The notes under the pieces: generated by a model
The model's input: the letters and a program-made list of their open reading frames with translations, nothing else
Told to the model about the DNA's origin: nothing
Database searches by the model: none
Position numbers and translations under genes: made by a program
NCBI GenBank assembly: GCA_900239685.1
Contig: OENT01000066.1
Span: 62,001-126,000 of the forward strand
Origin: Rotaria macrura
Taxonomy: Eukaryota > Rotifera > Eurotatoria > Philodinida > Philodinidae
Direction: 5' to 3'
Length of the DNA: 64,000 nucleotides
Shown: positions 12,701 through 24,883 of the stretch, one piece after another
Layout of the letters: every line of letters starts with the position of its first letter
Numbering within the stretch: the first letter of the stretch is position 1

Positions 12701-14840
12701 TCTTCAAATATTATTTGATGCTGGTATTCTATGTTTCTTCAGTCTCAAATAATTGCTCTCGTATGGCTTTAAAGATACTTTTAAATTTTTATGAGTTGAA
12801 GTCTGTTTGAAGCTGCAAAAAACTTCAATAGCGATGTTCTAGGGGAAACAGGCAACTGTGATCGATTTAGTTACCCTATTATGTTTTCACAAATAGTACT
12901 CGTATCACCAACCTGAATGTATTCATCGGGAATGAAGAGAAAATATGTTCAGTGTTTTATGATAAGTTGAATATTTCCATACACGTCGTATGCTCAAAGT
13001 AAATTGTCATAAAATGCGCTAAGATAAATATCTCAACAGAATTTCTAAGGAAAGCAAGTGCCAATTGTGACCGATCAGGTACAATAGATTGTTTCAAAGT
13101 ATTGACCAACAGTCGTGGCTCTGCATATTTAAAGTCATTCAATTTAAATGTTAGTCTCTTCAGAATTCGATGGAACCACCTGGCTACTTGCAAATACGTG
13201 AGTTACATGCAGAAAGTTGCAATAGGTTGTTTCAATTTAATTTTTTGCCTGCTGCTTTGTTGTTGGTATCGATAAGAACTATTCTATATCTTTAAGAATC
13301 ACTCCTTGATTTAGCATATCAGAATCGAAGAATTCTTTCTAGCACAACATTCAAAGTAGACGGTGCATTTAAAACAAGAGTGTAAAGATGGTAATGGATT
13401 CATGCACATAGAACTGAACGCATGATACAGTTGAAACACTGCGAATCATTGTAGTTTCACTTTCTATGATAGTTGCTACTCAATATAAAAAGAATTCTTT
13501 TGTCACATACGTATATCTCTCATAATCGATGAAACTATTCAATCTCACACAATTCAATACAGGAGAAGTCTTTTTCCCATTGTAAAGAATGTATAGACCA
13601 ACATAAAGTAAGAAACGGATAATGATTCTTTCACCTCATAAAGCAATCATAAGATCTATTTTGTGGATTGTACTTATAAAGAAGTCAATACAACGTCATG
13701 TGAAAGTCAGTAATAAAGATCCTTTATAACTTGACTTAAACTTAAAAAACCGTAAACAAAACTTAATCAATTCTTTTCAAACAGTTTCGTCAAACCAATT
13801 TATATGCTATTCTCTTGAAAATCGAAATGATTGCCAAAAGGAAAGAACGGCTCCTGGATCTAAGTATCCAACAGAAACCACTTTGCCTTCTTAATATTAT
13901 CCCTTAATTGGTGAACGTTAATATTAATTTTGTCTTAGATCTTTCAGCCACAATTATCTTCTAATGAACTAGAAAATGAAGAAGAAAACTCTAAGATAAA
14001 TATAAGAAGATATTCTGAATCCGAACGATTCTACTTTCTATAAATTGAAATAAGTAGACCAACAAAAATAACATGTAAAAGATGCAAGCGTAAGATTGTT
14101 GTAAGTCTTTACAGAAAACTGATTGAGGGGCGCAAAACTAGGTCACATGAACTCTTCGAATATTGTTCATGCAAATGTTGAGCTTTCTTCTAAGAAAACT
14201 ATGCACTAAGTATTAGAATGTAAATTTTTCAAGTTAACAATCTGTAAGTCACATGTTGTAAGATGTCGCTAATTTAACGCTGTACAAAACGAACACAATT
14301 GTGAATAGTTGTTTCTTTCTTCAAGAAAATCTAAGTATATTGCAAAAAATAAACATAGGTTTCGTCTGGACAATAGCGACAGAAATGTTTAGCAAAAATT
14401 TCTCTCCTTTTAATCTGAAGTCCGTTCTGTTTTATTTCCATTTATCTTGTATTCTATTGGTTCGGATCGCCTTCATCGTACTCTTAGTACTATCAATCAG
14501 GGGAATTTAAAAATTTGGCGATCAGATTGATTCTTAAGAACAAAATGTTAACGTTTATTTATCAGTAAGAATTGTGAACAACAAAATCTTTAGAAAATAT
14601 ACAAGGTCCATGATTAGCGCCCTCTCTATCGTACTTTTTACTATTGATTGGATAATCCACTAGCCTCAGTTTTTTTGCACTGCTATACTACTAGTAAGTA
14701 GTAACTGAGATAAATTTGGAAATTATGAAAGACTCTCTCTCGATACAATTTATTCTTTATTGATCCAGAATATTCTGTGCGAAACAATCTTCCTCGTTTT
14801 TTAAAATATTGTTTTGTAGAAAGATATTTTTAAACTCATA
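9784..14840. other. Long gene-free AT-rich spacer
   Basis: About 5 kb between the phosphatase and GNL2. No exon could be supported on either strand. A (CT)n microsatellite lies at about 12078-12099. Remaining open frames (for example near 10839-11063 and 11449-11706, minus) are short, rich in Phe/Ser/Ile as expected of AT-rich noncoding DNA, and have no signal peptide or domain motif. Confidence 0.45.
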
Positions 14841-14853
14841 TTCTACTTTCTAG
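14841..14853 (+). promoter_or_regulatory. 3' splice-site-like sequence just upstream of GNL2 ATG
   Basis: A pyrimidine tract ending in CTAG (AG at 14852-14853) lies 12 nt before the GNL2 start codon, with no obvious nearby donor for a short cis intron. It could be the acceptor of a 5' UTR intron or of a trans-spliced leader. Similar AG sites precede the neuropeptide ATG (2607) and the CNNM ATG (62584). Confidence 0.35.
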
Positions 14854-14865
14854 ATAATCTCCATC

Positions 14866-17800
14866 ATGTCAAAAAATAAGAAACGAAAAAGTAAATCAAC
14901 ACCATCCTCTAATAAAGGATCGTCTACATCACATTCACTATCGTTGAAAAATCGTTCTTCATCGAAAACTGCTACATCGTCTGTTAATGGAGCTAGAATT
15001 CGTTCACAATCGACGGTTAAACGTTTACAAATGTACCGTGGTGGTAAACCAAAACGTGATCCATCCGGCAGAATCACTCAAGCAGCACTTTATCAAGAAA
15101 GTCTACCATCTGGCACTCAAGCTCGTGTTGCACCTAATCGTCAATGGTTTAATAATAGTCGTGTTGTTACACAAAATGCATTGCAAAAGTTTCAAGCTGC
15201 CTTATCAACAACACTTGCTGATCCATATCAAGTTGTAATGAAACAAACTCAACTTCCAGTAACATTATTGAACGAAAAGGCTAAACAGAAACGTGTTCAC
15301 ATACTTGATGTTGAATCCTTTGAGACAACGTTTGGACCTAAAGCACAACGAAAACGTCCATCAAATATTCCCGGTGGAGATGACATCGAAGCATTAATGT
15401 CACATGTTGAAGAAAAACAAAATAACTATGAACAAGATAAAGATCTCGATCTTGTTCGTGAACATGATGGAGTGAAACCAGAAACAATAAATCCATTGTT
15501 TAAAGCTGGACAAAGTAAACGTATATGGAACGAACTTTATAAAGTAATTATAATGTGATATTAAAATAAAGAACACGAACGATATTTAAATATAATACTT
15601 GCATGTTTTTTGGTAGGTTATTGATTCGTCTGATGTCATTATTCAAGTTCTTGATGCTCGAAATCCTGAAGGCACTCGATGTCGACAAGTTGAAGCCTAT
15701 TTAAAAAAAGAAAAAGCTCATAAACATTTAATTTTTATTCTAAATAAATGTGATTTAGTACCAGTCTGGGCAACGCAACGATGGGTAGCTATACTCTCTA
15801 GTTCTCATCCAACACTTGCATTTCATGCTAATATGAGAAAATCATTTGGTAAACAAGCATTAATACAGTTATTGAGACAATTTTCTCGTTTACATCAAGA
15901 CAAAAAACAAATTTCCGTTGGTTTCATTGGGTAAAATGAATGGATTTTATTTTTCATCTAAGTTTTATTTAACTATTTTTAGATATCCAAATGTTGGCAA
16001 ATCATCTGTGATTAATACGTTACGTTCACAAAAAGTAATATCTATCAGCATGATTGAAAAACTTTCGAGACTACTCTTTTTTTAAAAACTTCGATTATAA
16101 ACATGCATGTCTATATAGAATTCGTATCCTCTATCGAATTTCAACCCACGATCGATGAAATATTTATGCCTAGATGTAGCAAAACCTTTTCAATCTCATC
16201 AACAATACTGATAGAATACTAGTAGCGTTGAGAATAATTCCTTGTCTTATTAGGAATCTCGTATTAAGATATGCTTCGAGATTTTTTGAAATTAGATTAG
16301 AAATGAAGTTGATAGATATGAGTATGAATTACATTGTTTCGTGATGCTTGTGTTTTGTTGGAAGAGACCTATTCGTAAAACAAGGTTTGAATGCTATGAC
16401 ATACATGAGTCATTCATATAAAATAAGCTTTCTTCGAACTCGAATATCTACCGTCAATGTAAGCTTTTGGGAAATGACTTGTCTCAAAGAAAATATTCGA
16501 AGGAATTTCACTCGTTGCTATTTCCTCCTTATATGTCTTGAAAATTATAATGTTTTATGAAGAAACACTTGTCATACATTCCTATCGCAACTTCATGATT
16601 ACAGTATGAATATTGATGTCTCAATGCTAGAAACGTTATCTCAAAAAAAAAAGAATAAATAAACATGAAGCGAGCTAAAATCTATTTTTATATTTTCGGA
16701 TACGATGATTTAATCGATCGAAGTCCATAATAGATATAGATCAACAATTGAGTGAACTAGCATATACATAACAAAACTAATGCAGCAGAAGTTCTGCTTA
16801 TTACTTCAAGTTAAATCAATCACAGAATTTTCTATGCAAAATCTTTGTAGAAGAAACTGATATTTTATTGACTTTATTTTCTTTGCATTCATCAGGTATG
16901 TAATGTTGCTCCTATTGCTGGTGAAACAAAAGTTTGGCAATATATAACATTAATGAAACGTATATTTCTTATTGATTGTCCTGGCATTGTCTATCCGGCT
17001 GACGATTCTGAAACAGATATTGTTCTCAAAGGTGTTGTTCGTGTTGAAAATGTTCCACAACCAGAACAATATATTGATGAATTGTTAAAACGTGTTAAAC
17101 ATGAATATATACTTAAAACATATTCAATTGACGAATTTTCAACAGCTGAGGATTTTCTAGAAAAATTAGCAAGAAAATCAGGCAAATTATTAAAAGGTGC
17201 AGAACCAGATTTACAAACAGTCGCAAAAATGGTTTTGAATGATTTTCAACGTGGTAAACTACCTCATTATGTATCACCACCGGAAGATCCAAATCGACAA
17301 GAAAATGATGACACGTAATTGTTTTTCTAACATACATTCATCTTAAATCTAGAAAAGTCCTTGATCCTTGATGCTCGAATTTCACTTTCATAAAGTGTTC
17401 TTGATAGGAATAAATTTTTTTGAATGCATGATCTGTTTCAGCAAGACTCATTTTTCATACTATTCATATGGGTGACATCTTTTCTTTTCCGTTATATTAG
17501 ACTAGGGATGAATTCATAAAATTTCGATATCCCCGAACGCAGATTCAAGGAGCGAGAATCTTTTGATGACTTCAGTATTGGTGTATTATCGGTCCAAGTG
17601 TGGGTTTATGTTGATGACTAGGAAATGAATATTTACAGAAAGAAAGTTAAGTTGAGCAACCATGAAACACAAATTTAGTTCAGCATTAATATTAAACACA
17701 TTTAGAAATTCAATTATGAAATTAACCATGATAATCAGTGTATTAGATAACACGCCTACTTTTTATGAACATTTAGAGATTCGAGAATGATTGAGAAAAC

Positions 17801-18752
17801 TCATTTATCATCCTAACTGCATAACACATTCACTGATCTGAGTCCTAAAAAGCATCCTGTATATTCCATTTGATCACTATTACAAGTCGAAAAATCAGAT
17901 TTAAGAACTGGAACATCAGATATGGTTTTCAAAAAAAAAAAGTCGCCGTCTAACAAATCTTAGATGTATTCGTATCGCAGGATTCTGGTAGAATCTTTTC
18001 ATCGCATAAGATTTTCTATAATCCTACAGAGTAAGATCGGACAGGGCGGTGAGATCTGTCATGAATCTTACATTACGAATTGATGTAAGATTTCTTAGGC
18101 AATGATTGCTTGCAAGATTTGCGTTTGATCTAACAAGATCATCTATGATCAGATGTGTGATCATAAAAATATGTTACTATCTAATTTTTCGACCTGGGTA
18201 TGTCAATCAATGTTTGATTTTAAAATATCACTGAGTGATAAACCCTTTCAAATCTACACCAGAGGTTATTTTCCTAACTAAAAAGAAACCATCAAATATC
18301 ATTTTAATCTGTTCGGCATGAAATTTCAGTCTGCATAGGTTCTGCAGGGACGTGTTAAAATCATATTTAAATTCTTTATCAATCATTTCATGATAAACTT
18401 CTTCGATTGAGATGTTGCAACTGAATCCATCGATAAAATGCAGAAGATATTGAAGATTTCAATTGCTTGCTTTTAGAAATGACATATTGATTCACTTAAA
18501 TTCTACTTTTTGCTTTGCAGGAAATCGCAAGCAGAGCCTACTGAAGAAAAAGGAAAAGAAAACGAAAAAGAACAAGAAGAAACAATGATCAAACCAAAAT
18601 CGAAAAAAGATAAAAAGAAACGGAAGAAAACAGGCAGCAATTTTTATGAAACTCATAATGCTAAAAATCGTTCACGCAAACAACAACTCGACAATGCTTT
18701 AAATGAAGATAGTGATGATAATAGTGGTGCAAAAAAGAAGAAAAAACGATAA
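14866..18752 (+). CDS. GNL2: Nucleolar GTP-binding protein 2 (GNL2/Nog2/NGP-1), five exons
   Basis: This is a circularly permuted GTPase needed for late nucleolar and nuclear maturation and export of the 60S ribosomal subunit. Exons joined by matching phase are 14866-15543, 15617-15930, 15983-16034, 16896-17314 and 18521-18752, giving 564 residues (yeast Nog2 is shorter, human GNL2 longer). The order of motifs is the permuted one: G4 NKCD (269-272), G1 GYPNVGKSS (331-339), G2-like GETK (357-360), G3 DCPG (375-378). The NGP1 N-terminal domain occupies roughly 40-170 and the C-terminus is a Lys-rich nucleolar tail. Introns are 73, 52, 861 and 1206 nt. The second splits the Gly codon that opens the P-loop; the third follows just after the P-loop helix. 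If the last intron is retained, the frame stops at 17316-17318, directly across the donor, losing the basic tail. AATAAA at 18850-18855 is a plausible poly(A) signal. Confidence 0.93.
17960..18180. repeat. Hairpin-rich patch inside the last GNL2 intron
   Basis: This part of the 1.2-kb intron has repeated GATC- and AGATT-containing words and a perfect 10-bp hairpin (18064-18073 with 18083-18092, AATCTTACAT and its complement). It may be a small degraded inverted-repeat insertion. No element ends could be defined. Confidence 0.3.
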
Positions 18753-19880
18753 ATATACATTGTTGTTCTTTTTTTCTGTTTTGATTTTTTGCTATGGCAA
18801 GAAAATATAATTGTTAAACATAAGATTCACAATGGAGATTATAAACCGGAATAAAACGCTTATCTTTTCAAGGTTTATATAATAAGACTGAAAACCTGTA
18901 TCGAAATGATCTTCATTTACTAAATCGTGTTTTTGGGTCTTAGAAAAAAATGTTTTCTCTTCTCATGTTAGCAGTATTAATCAACTGCAAGAATTCGAAG
19001 ATATCTTTGATCTTATCTTAGATTGTGAACTAACATTTTCGAATGCAGAATTTATTCAATGGTTGTATCTACTAAGATAAGTAATAATGGAACTGTTCTA
19101 TAGATGAAGGTCAATCTCACTGCTTTTGTGATATAATCATGTTAGAGTGATTTCTCTATTTGTTCGAGTTATAGAATTGCTCTTTCCATTTCATCCGATG
19201 ATACACTTACGTTAGAACTCGTGTTCTGCTTCCGTTCTATCACTAATTTTTGAATGATTTTGTTGCAATAATATTCACATAGACGATCAAAAGTCGAAAT
19301 GCAGCGGAGTTCCGGTGATCCTAATTTAACTTCTCTTTTACATGTTTTTCATTATGTTACAAGAGAACCTTTCTATGTTCTAAATTATTTTAGAATCAAG
19401 AATATTCGCACGTTGCAGTTTCTAATCGAATGTAAATATTCTACAGAAGTAATACGATCAATAACATATTTTGACTGCGATTCTATTTTTCAAGGGTACA
19501 GACGAAATTGAATTTTGATTTGATATCGAGTTTCATTGTGAACAGCTTATTTTGAACACAATAAAAACATCAGGTTTGCCTTCGTTCGTGTGTGAGTAGG
19601 CAGGAGAATGATCTTTTTGTCATTGTTAAACTGCATGATAGAAGAAAACACAGAATGAAGTATCTATATCACACACTATTCTAACTAATTCGGACATTAT
19701 CAAGTCAAATTTAAAACTAGAATTATTTACTGTTTAGTTTTTCAGATACTCATTAGGAATCCTAAGACATAGACACGCTTTCTTTTCTCTCTGTACAGAT
19801 ACGTGTTATTGCTCAATTTTCCATATTTGTTGTCATCAGTCAGTATTTTATTAAGGTTTTCTTTATGAATTTATCATGTA

Positions 19881-19923
19881 ATTAATGTTAAATCAATATG
19901 TGTTTACTTGATTTAACATTAAT
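19881..19923. repeat. Perfect 15-bp stem hairpin
   Basis: ATTAATGTTAAATCA at 19881-19895 is followed after a 13-nt loop by its exact reverse complement at 19909-19923. It is not followed by a T-run and lies far from any recognised gene, so its role is unknown. AT-rich palindromes of this size can arise by chance mutation or as hairpin-derived small insertions. Confidence 0.7.
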
Positions 19924-22900
19924 TGCTATTAAAATCAAATCCATAAGATCTTAAACATGGCACTGATCTCAATCATATAATATTGATTCCTTTCTTTAAA
20001 GATGTTCATGACTAAACTTGTGTACGCGCAGTATCATTGCTGATTTTTTTACACAACTAAGTAATCGAGCATCATCTCGGCTCATATTAGACAGTTTTTT
20101 TATTACTCATAGTCGGTGCAAACAGATTCCCATAGTCTTCTGTGCATAAGAAGAAGTGTTCACATGATGAGTTTTTATCGAAAAATTCTTATCACATGTC
20201 ATTTATTTTAAGTACAAAAAAAAACGTATTTATAATTTACATTAGAAAAGGTGAACATACACTAAGTACTCTCAAATTTACCTACCATTCCATAAGGATC
20301 TTGTTGAGTCTTTAAATATTTTGTGTCGTTCTCTATATATATATATAGACGTTTCGGTTAATTGTTGAATCATATGTATTCTTGTTAATTGTATATGGAT
20401 GGTTGAGTTATCATGGACGTTGTCTCCGAGTATTGTAACTCAACAATGCATATCACATAGGAAAATAAGTTGAAAAGCTATATTTTTAATTTTTTTGCTT
20501 GAGAATACGATAAGGCGATGTTGTTTTCACTTGATTACTTTTCTATATTCTCATATGCAAATAGAAGCATTGATGAAACACTGGCTTTACGATGACTGTT
20601 GTCTATCACCAGTCTTTTGTTTCTTCTTCCAGCAACATCTATACTCTCAAGGCAGAGAAGTTTGGTATCGTGCATATAGGCAACGATCGATTAAAATTTG
20701 ATGCGAATGTTAATCGTATTTAAAAGCTTTTTGTTTGAATTGCGGAAAGTGTCGCAATTATAAATCTGTTCTTGTTTAGACAGCAATTAATATTGAAAAA
20801 TCAATGTTTCACATTGTTGCGAGACAATCGTGAAATTGCAATAGAATCAGTCTAAATTTAATTGAATCGAATAGTTTGTACAAAATAGATTTTTTAATAT
20901 TTTGTTTAATTGCATGTCGATATGCTATAGTTACTGATGATTTTATTTATACTTTCATAAACGTTGAGTCTGATGTATTGTTTTCCTCGGGAGCTAAATG
21001 ATGATCAAACTATTTGTGTTAGTCAAATTGTAACCACATGAATACTTAGTTATTTGCAGTACCTTTGATGTTCTTTTCACAGTGAACTCGCAGGTACAAT
21101 TTTATAATTGGTATTATATTCAAATATTAAAATTGAACTAATTATGACGAAAACTGTCTAATCTGAAAATGTTTCTCACATGTCTAAGAATAGTGAGGAC
21201 GATTAGAAATAAGTCAAATAACCACGACCAATACATTTGATCTTCTTCTTGTTGAACTGATATTACGTTTTTTTTATAGGCTTTTTGAATATTGTAGTTT
21301 TATTATTCTTGACCTTTGTGCATCATTGTGCATATAAATGATATACTGTCAAAGATCATGTTCGTCGTTTTAAACAAAATACGAAATGTCAAATATTGAT
21401 AAAAATCAACTTGCTTGGCTATCGTATAAATTGTTTAATGCGACTGAAGATAAAGTGAATCTACCTGTTTGAGATATTAATTCAGTTAGATAAAAATTTA
21501 AAAAATGAATAGTGATTTATTTATTATCAATATATTTTGTGTAATATGAAAAATGTCTACGATTCATCGAATCTGATTGAACTAATTTTGTAAGCACGAA
21601 TAAATAGTTTTATTGGCGTGATGGTTAGTAACAAGAGGTTTTTAAATGATGAAATTTAATTCTTTGAATAACGATTCATACTTGATCTGTTGTACTCTCC
21701 AATCTAATTAAAATGATAGACACAAAATCTAAATATTCTATCTGAGTATGACAATCACATGACTATCAAGAAACTTCGGAATATCTCTTATCTCACAGTT
21801 CTGTTTTGTGCATGATTGAAAATATTAGACATTCTGTAAAATCCCAGAATATCTACATAAGAATTTCGTTCAAAAATAATGAAAATAAAATAAAATTTTC
21901 ATCTATTTATCTTGATGGTAGGATTCACTCTAAGCTATGTCATGAAAACTATTTTCAATGAACGAAAGTAACGTTCATGTTCTGTCTCTATAGACAATGA
22001 AACTCTTTATAACATATCAAAAGTAACTGGCAATAGAAAAATTTCAATTTTCGATTTAAAGAAAAGCTAAAAGATGATATTCTCGTTACAGTTAGATAAT
22101 GAAAAACGATGTTCGACAGTTCTCTGATATTTGATCATTCTTCAATTAATTTCATAATAGTAAAATTTCGATAAGAACAATATGTTGTGAAATACATATA
22201 TGACGGTACTCTTAGATCACATTTCGTGCTTAATTTATATCTTCTTTTTCTCTTGCTTCATTCATCTCTTACATGGCCATCTTCACACAATGGGTTATAC
22301 AAAAATTTATGTCGATAGATTAAGCAAGATATCAAGAGATTAGTTCATTAAACTTTTTCTTTAGTACTTTTTCAGATCTCGCGTACTTGATGTTATTTTT
22401 AGTAAGTGAAAGTTAACTTAAGAAAATTTTGCATCTTATTACGAACAATGTGATAAATCGTTAATCTAGAGAAGAAAAAGGAAAGTGTGTGACACATAGA
22501 TTCAACCGATGCCATCGATTATGAATCATATCGATGATTGGCTCGAATATTTGATAAAAGAAACTTGATGAACTTATTCGTATAGATCTTTTTTTCTTCT
22601 ACCATCACGATGATTGTTCGCATGGAAGAGTATGCTGAATTGAATCGTTATTACAAGAGACAAGAACGAAAATAGATGAAAAAAAAAGATTGATAATACT
22701 ATCATTACGTATCATAACAAACAATTCTTATCGAAATTTCATTATTTTGATACGATTTCTACAATGACGAAATGTTCGATCGATATATATAGCAATGTTT
22801 TTTACCATCAGATGATATAAATAGGACGTTTTTTTAAACTATTCATAAGGAGCTTTCTACTACCGTTAGACCCTTCAAACATACACGCATATCATAGATA

Positions 22901-22997
22901 TGTTTCTATTCCTAGTTCAATACTTATCGATATGTTCAACAGAATTTTTGTAGAATTGTTAATACTTCGTAGTAATATTCTCAACAGGTTCTATTTA

Positions 22998-23056
22998 TGT
23001 ATGTATATATATATATATGTATTTATTTATATATATATATATATATATGTATGTTT
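22998..23056. repeat. TA/TATG microsatellite
   Basis: Alternating TA with interspersed TATG and TATT units, just downstream of the DUF3504 gene. Simple sequence with no coding value. Confidence 0.85.
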
Positions 23057-23284
23057 ATATTATTCAATTTCATTCATCATTTCTTATACATATTTCTGCC
23101 GAGAAAAAAAAACAAATTATAAACATCCATCGAAACATAGACAAAAAAAAGGAAACGACTGGAATGACACAACATAAAGAAAAGTTTGTAAGAACGACTA
23201 GAAGAATATTTCTACATGTAGAATCATTTCACTTAAGAATAATTGACTTAATGGAATTTGAAAAAGAAAAACTCGATAAAACTT

Positions 23285-24883
23285 TTATGCGGTATTTTCA
23301 AGCATAAGTAGTGTTAATAAGACAGGTAAAATATGTTCATAATGTTCGATAGGTGTACCTTGCAATTTAATATATGAATTTCTACTTAAATATTCATATA
23401 GTGTTAGAAATTCAACCAGTCCAAGTGTTTCTTCCAGGTACTTTCGTAAAAGATTTATTTTCGATTGTCGTGATGATTTTAAATGTGCTGCTGCATACAA
23501 TGCATTAAACGTATCGTTCGATGTTAATTTACGTTTATTACTAATTGATATTGATATTGGTGAAGGTAAATCATCATGATGATTTTCAGATTGCTGTTGC
23601 AATGGAAGAATAGTATCGATTGGTTTAATGATAACTGATGATGATGATGACGATGATGTTGATGATGTTTGTTCTCGTTTAAATTTTTTTGTCGTATTCG
23701 ATGATAGATCAAGTAATTCGTTATTTGATGATGGCATAAGTAAACCTTTTATTTTACCTTTTCTCAAGCTCATACAAGAAAATTTTCCATTTATGCCAGC
23801 TCTTTGCATCGCTTGTTGAATTAATAAATCTAATCGATGACGTCCAGCACGTATTGTTTTATACCAAACGCGTTGATCTGTCGATGTACGTGGTACAAGA
23901 TAAAATGGTGCATCAGCATTTGAACATTGCGTCGGTCGATGATAAGTTAGGAGACGTAAACTAGCAACAGGACATTGCAATGGTTGTAATGGATTTGCGT
24001 AAGCACGTACATTTGTTGTCGAACGTTTATATTCAATATATTCATTTGATGTTGTTGAGTCAACTTTAATTTGTAAATCACCCCATAGTAATGAACGATT
24101 TATCGTTGATTCATTGCCACGTTGATCAAAATATTTCGAATTATTTATTAACAATTCAAGTAATAAACCATCGGGGGTTTCACGTGTTATAATATTCATT
24201 TGACGAAGTAATAATTCATGTTCAGATGTAAATGCTTCGACTTTCGAATTGCTTATATTTTTAATTGGTTTAGCCCATGTATCACGTTTTTCTTGTATAA
24301 CTTCACGACACGGTGCAAATACAGGCGATTCAAGTATGTTATATGAATATTTACGAGATTTCAAATAACGCTCAATGGATAACATAAAACTTCTTAATGT
24401 ATCAGGTTCATATTCAGTATTATCAGCTTTACGAACATTACCAAAATAATGTTTTAAATATGTACATAATTGTTCGGGTTTCAATTCATCAATAGCACAT
24501 TTTTCATTGAATGTATCTTCTAAATATAATGCAAAACGTCGTACTTCATGCTTTGTTTTACGTATTGTATTGTAAGAATTCGTTCCTGAACATATTAAAA
24601 AGCGATTTGAATCCATACGTTGATTTGCTAAGCGTGATAAACGTGCAGCAACGGCAGCTGATGACATCGGCTTAGTTAATGATGATTTTTGATTATCTTT
24701 AATAATTGTTTCTTCTTCACCACTTGATATAAGTGAGGATTCTTCGTCAAGTTGTAATTCAGTTTCATTATCATCATCATCTTCGTCTTCATGTTCATCA
24801 TGGGCTATAGGAACGTTCATTTCATCTGCATCAGCACCAAATAACTTTATCATTTGATGAAAATCAGCTAGAGATGTAGCCAT
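23285..24883 (-). CDS. Crypton-derived tyrosine-recombinase-like (DUF3504) protein, intronless
   Basis: Numbered from the ATG at 24883 the protein has 532 residues (a TTG 33 nt upstream would add eleven). After an acidic N-terminus (about 25-60), residues about 105-200 resemble the SAM-like DNA-binding domain of ZMYM2/QRICH1/KIAA1958-type proteins (NTIRKTKHEVRRFALYLED, then LKPEQLCTYLKHYFGNVRK). A DUF3504 catalytic-like domain follows to about 395: FDQRGNES carries the first recombinase Arg, CPVASLRL and WYKTIRAG match family landmarks, and CMSLRKG stands where active or ancestral proteins have an H-x-x-R box. The His is Met here and no nucleophile Tyr is evident after it, so catalysis is unlikely. 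This domain family was domesticated from Crypton transposons in animals, and its members are usually nuclear regulators. A poly-Ser/Lys linker and a helical C-terminus (about 470-532) complete it. Family fit is by motif memory, not alignment. Confidence 0.65.
   Translation of the reverse strand: MATSLADFHQMIKLFGADADEMNVPIAHDEHEDEDDDDNETELQLDEESSLISSGEEETIIKDNQKSSLTKPMSSAAVAARLSRLANQRMDSNRFLICSGTNSYNTIRKTKHEVRRFALYLEDTFNEKCAIDELKPEQLCTYLKHYFGNVRKADNTEYEPDTLRSFMLSIERYLKSRKYSYNILESPVFAPCREVIQEKRDTWAKPIKNISNSKVEAFTSEHELLLRQMNIITRETPDGLLLELLINNSKYFDQRGNESTINRSLLWGDLQIKVDSTTSNEYIEYKRSTTNVRAYANPLQPLQCPVASLRLLTYHRPTQCSNADAPFYLVPRTSTDQRVWYKTIRAGRHRLDLLIQQAMQRAGINGKFSCMSLRKGKIKGLLMPSSNNELLDLSSNTTKKFKREQTSSTSSSSSSSVIIKPIDTILPLQQQSENHHDDLPSPISISISNKRKLTSNDTFNALYAAAHLKSSRQSKINLLRKYLEETLGLVEFLTLYEYLSRNSYIKLQGTPIEHYEHILPVLLTLLMLENTA

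Larger units (their letters stand above)
18860..23284. other. Gene-free AT-rich spacer
   Basis: No supported gene between the GNL2 3' end and the DUF3504 gene stop. It contains a perfect hairpin at 19881-19923, a short TA run near 20333-20346 and a TA/TATG microsatellite at about 22998-23056. The 3' UTR of the minus-strand DUF3504 gene must lie at the right end. Confidence 0.45.
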
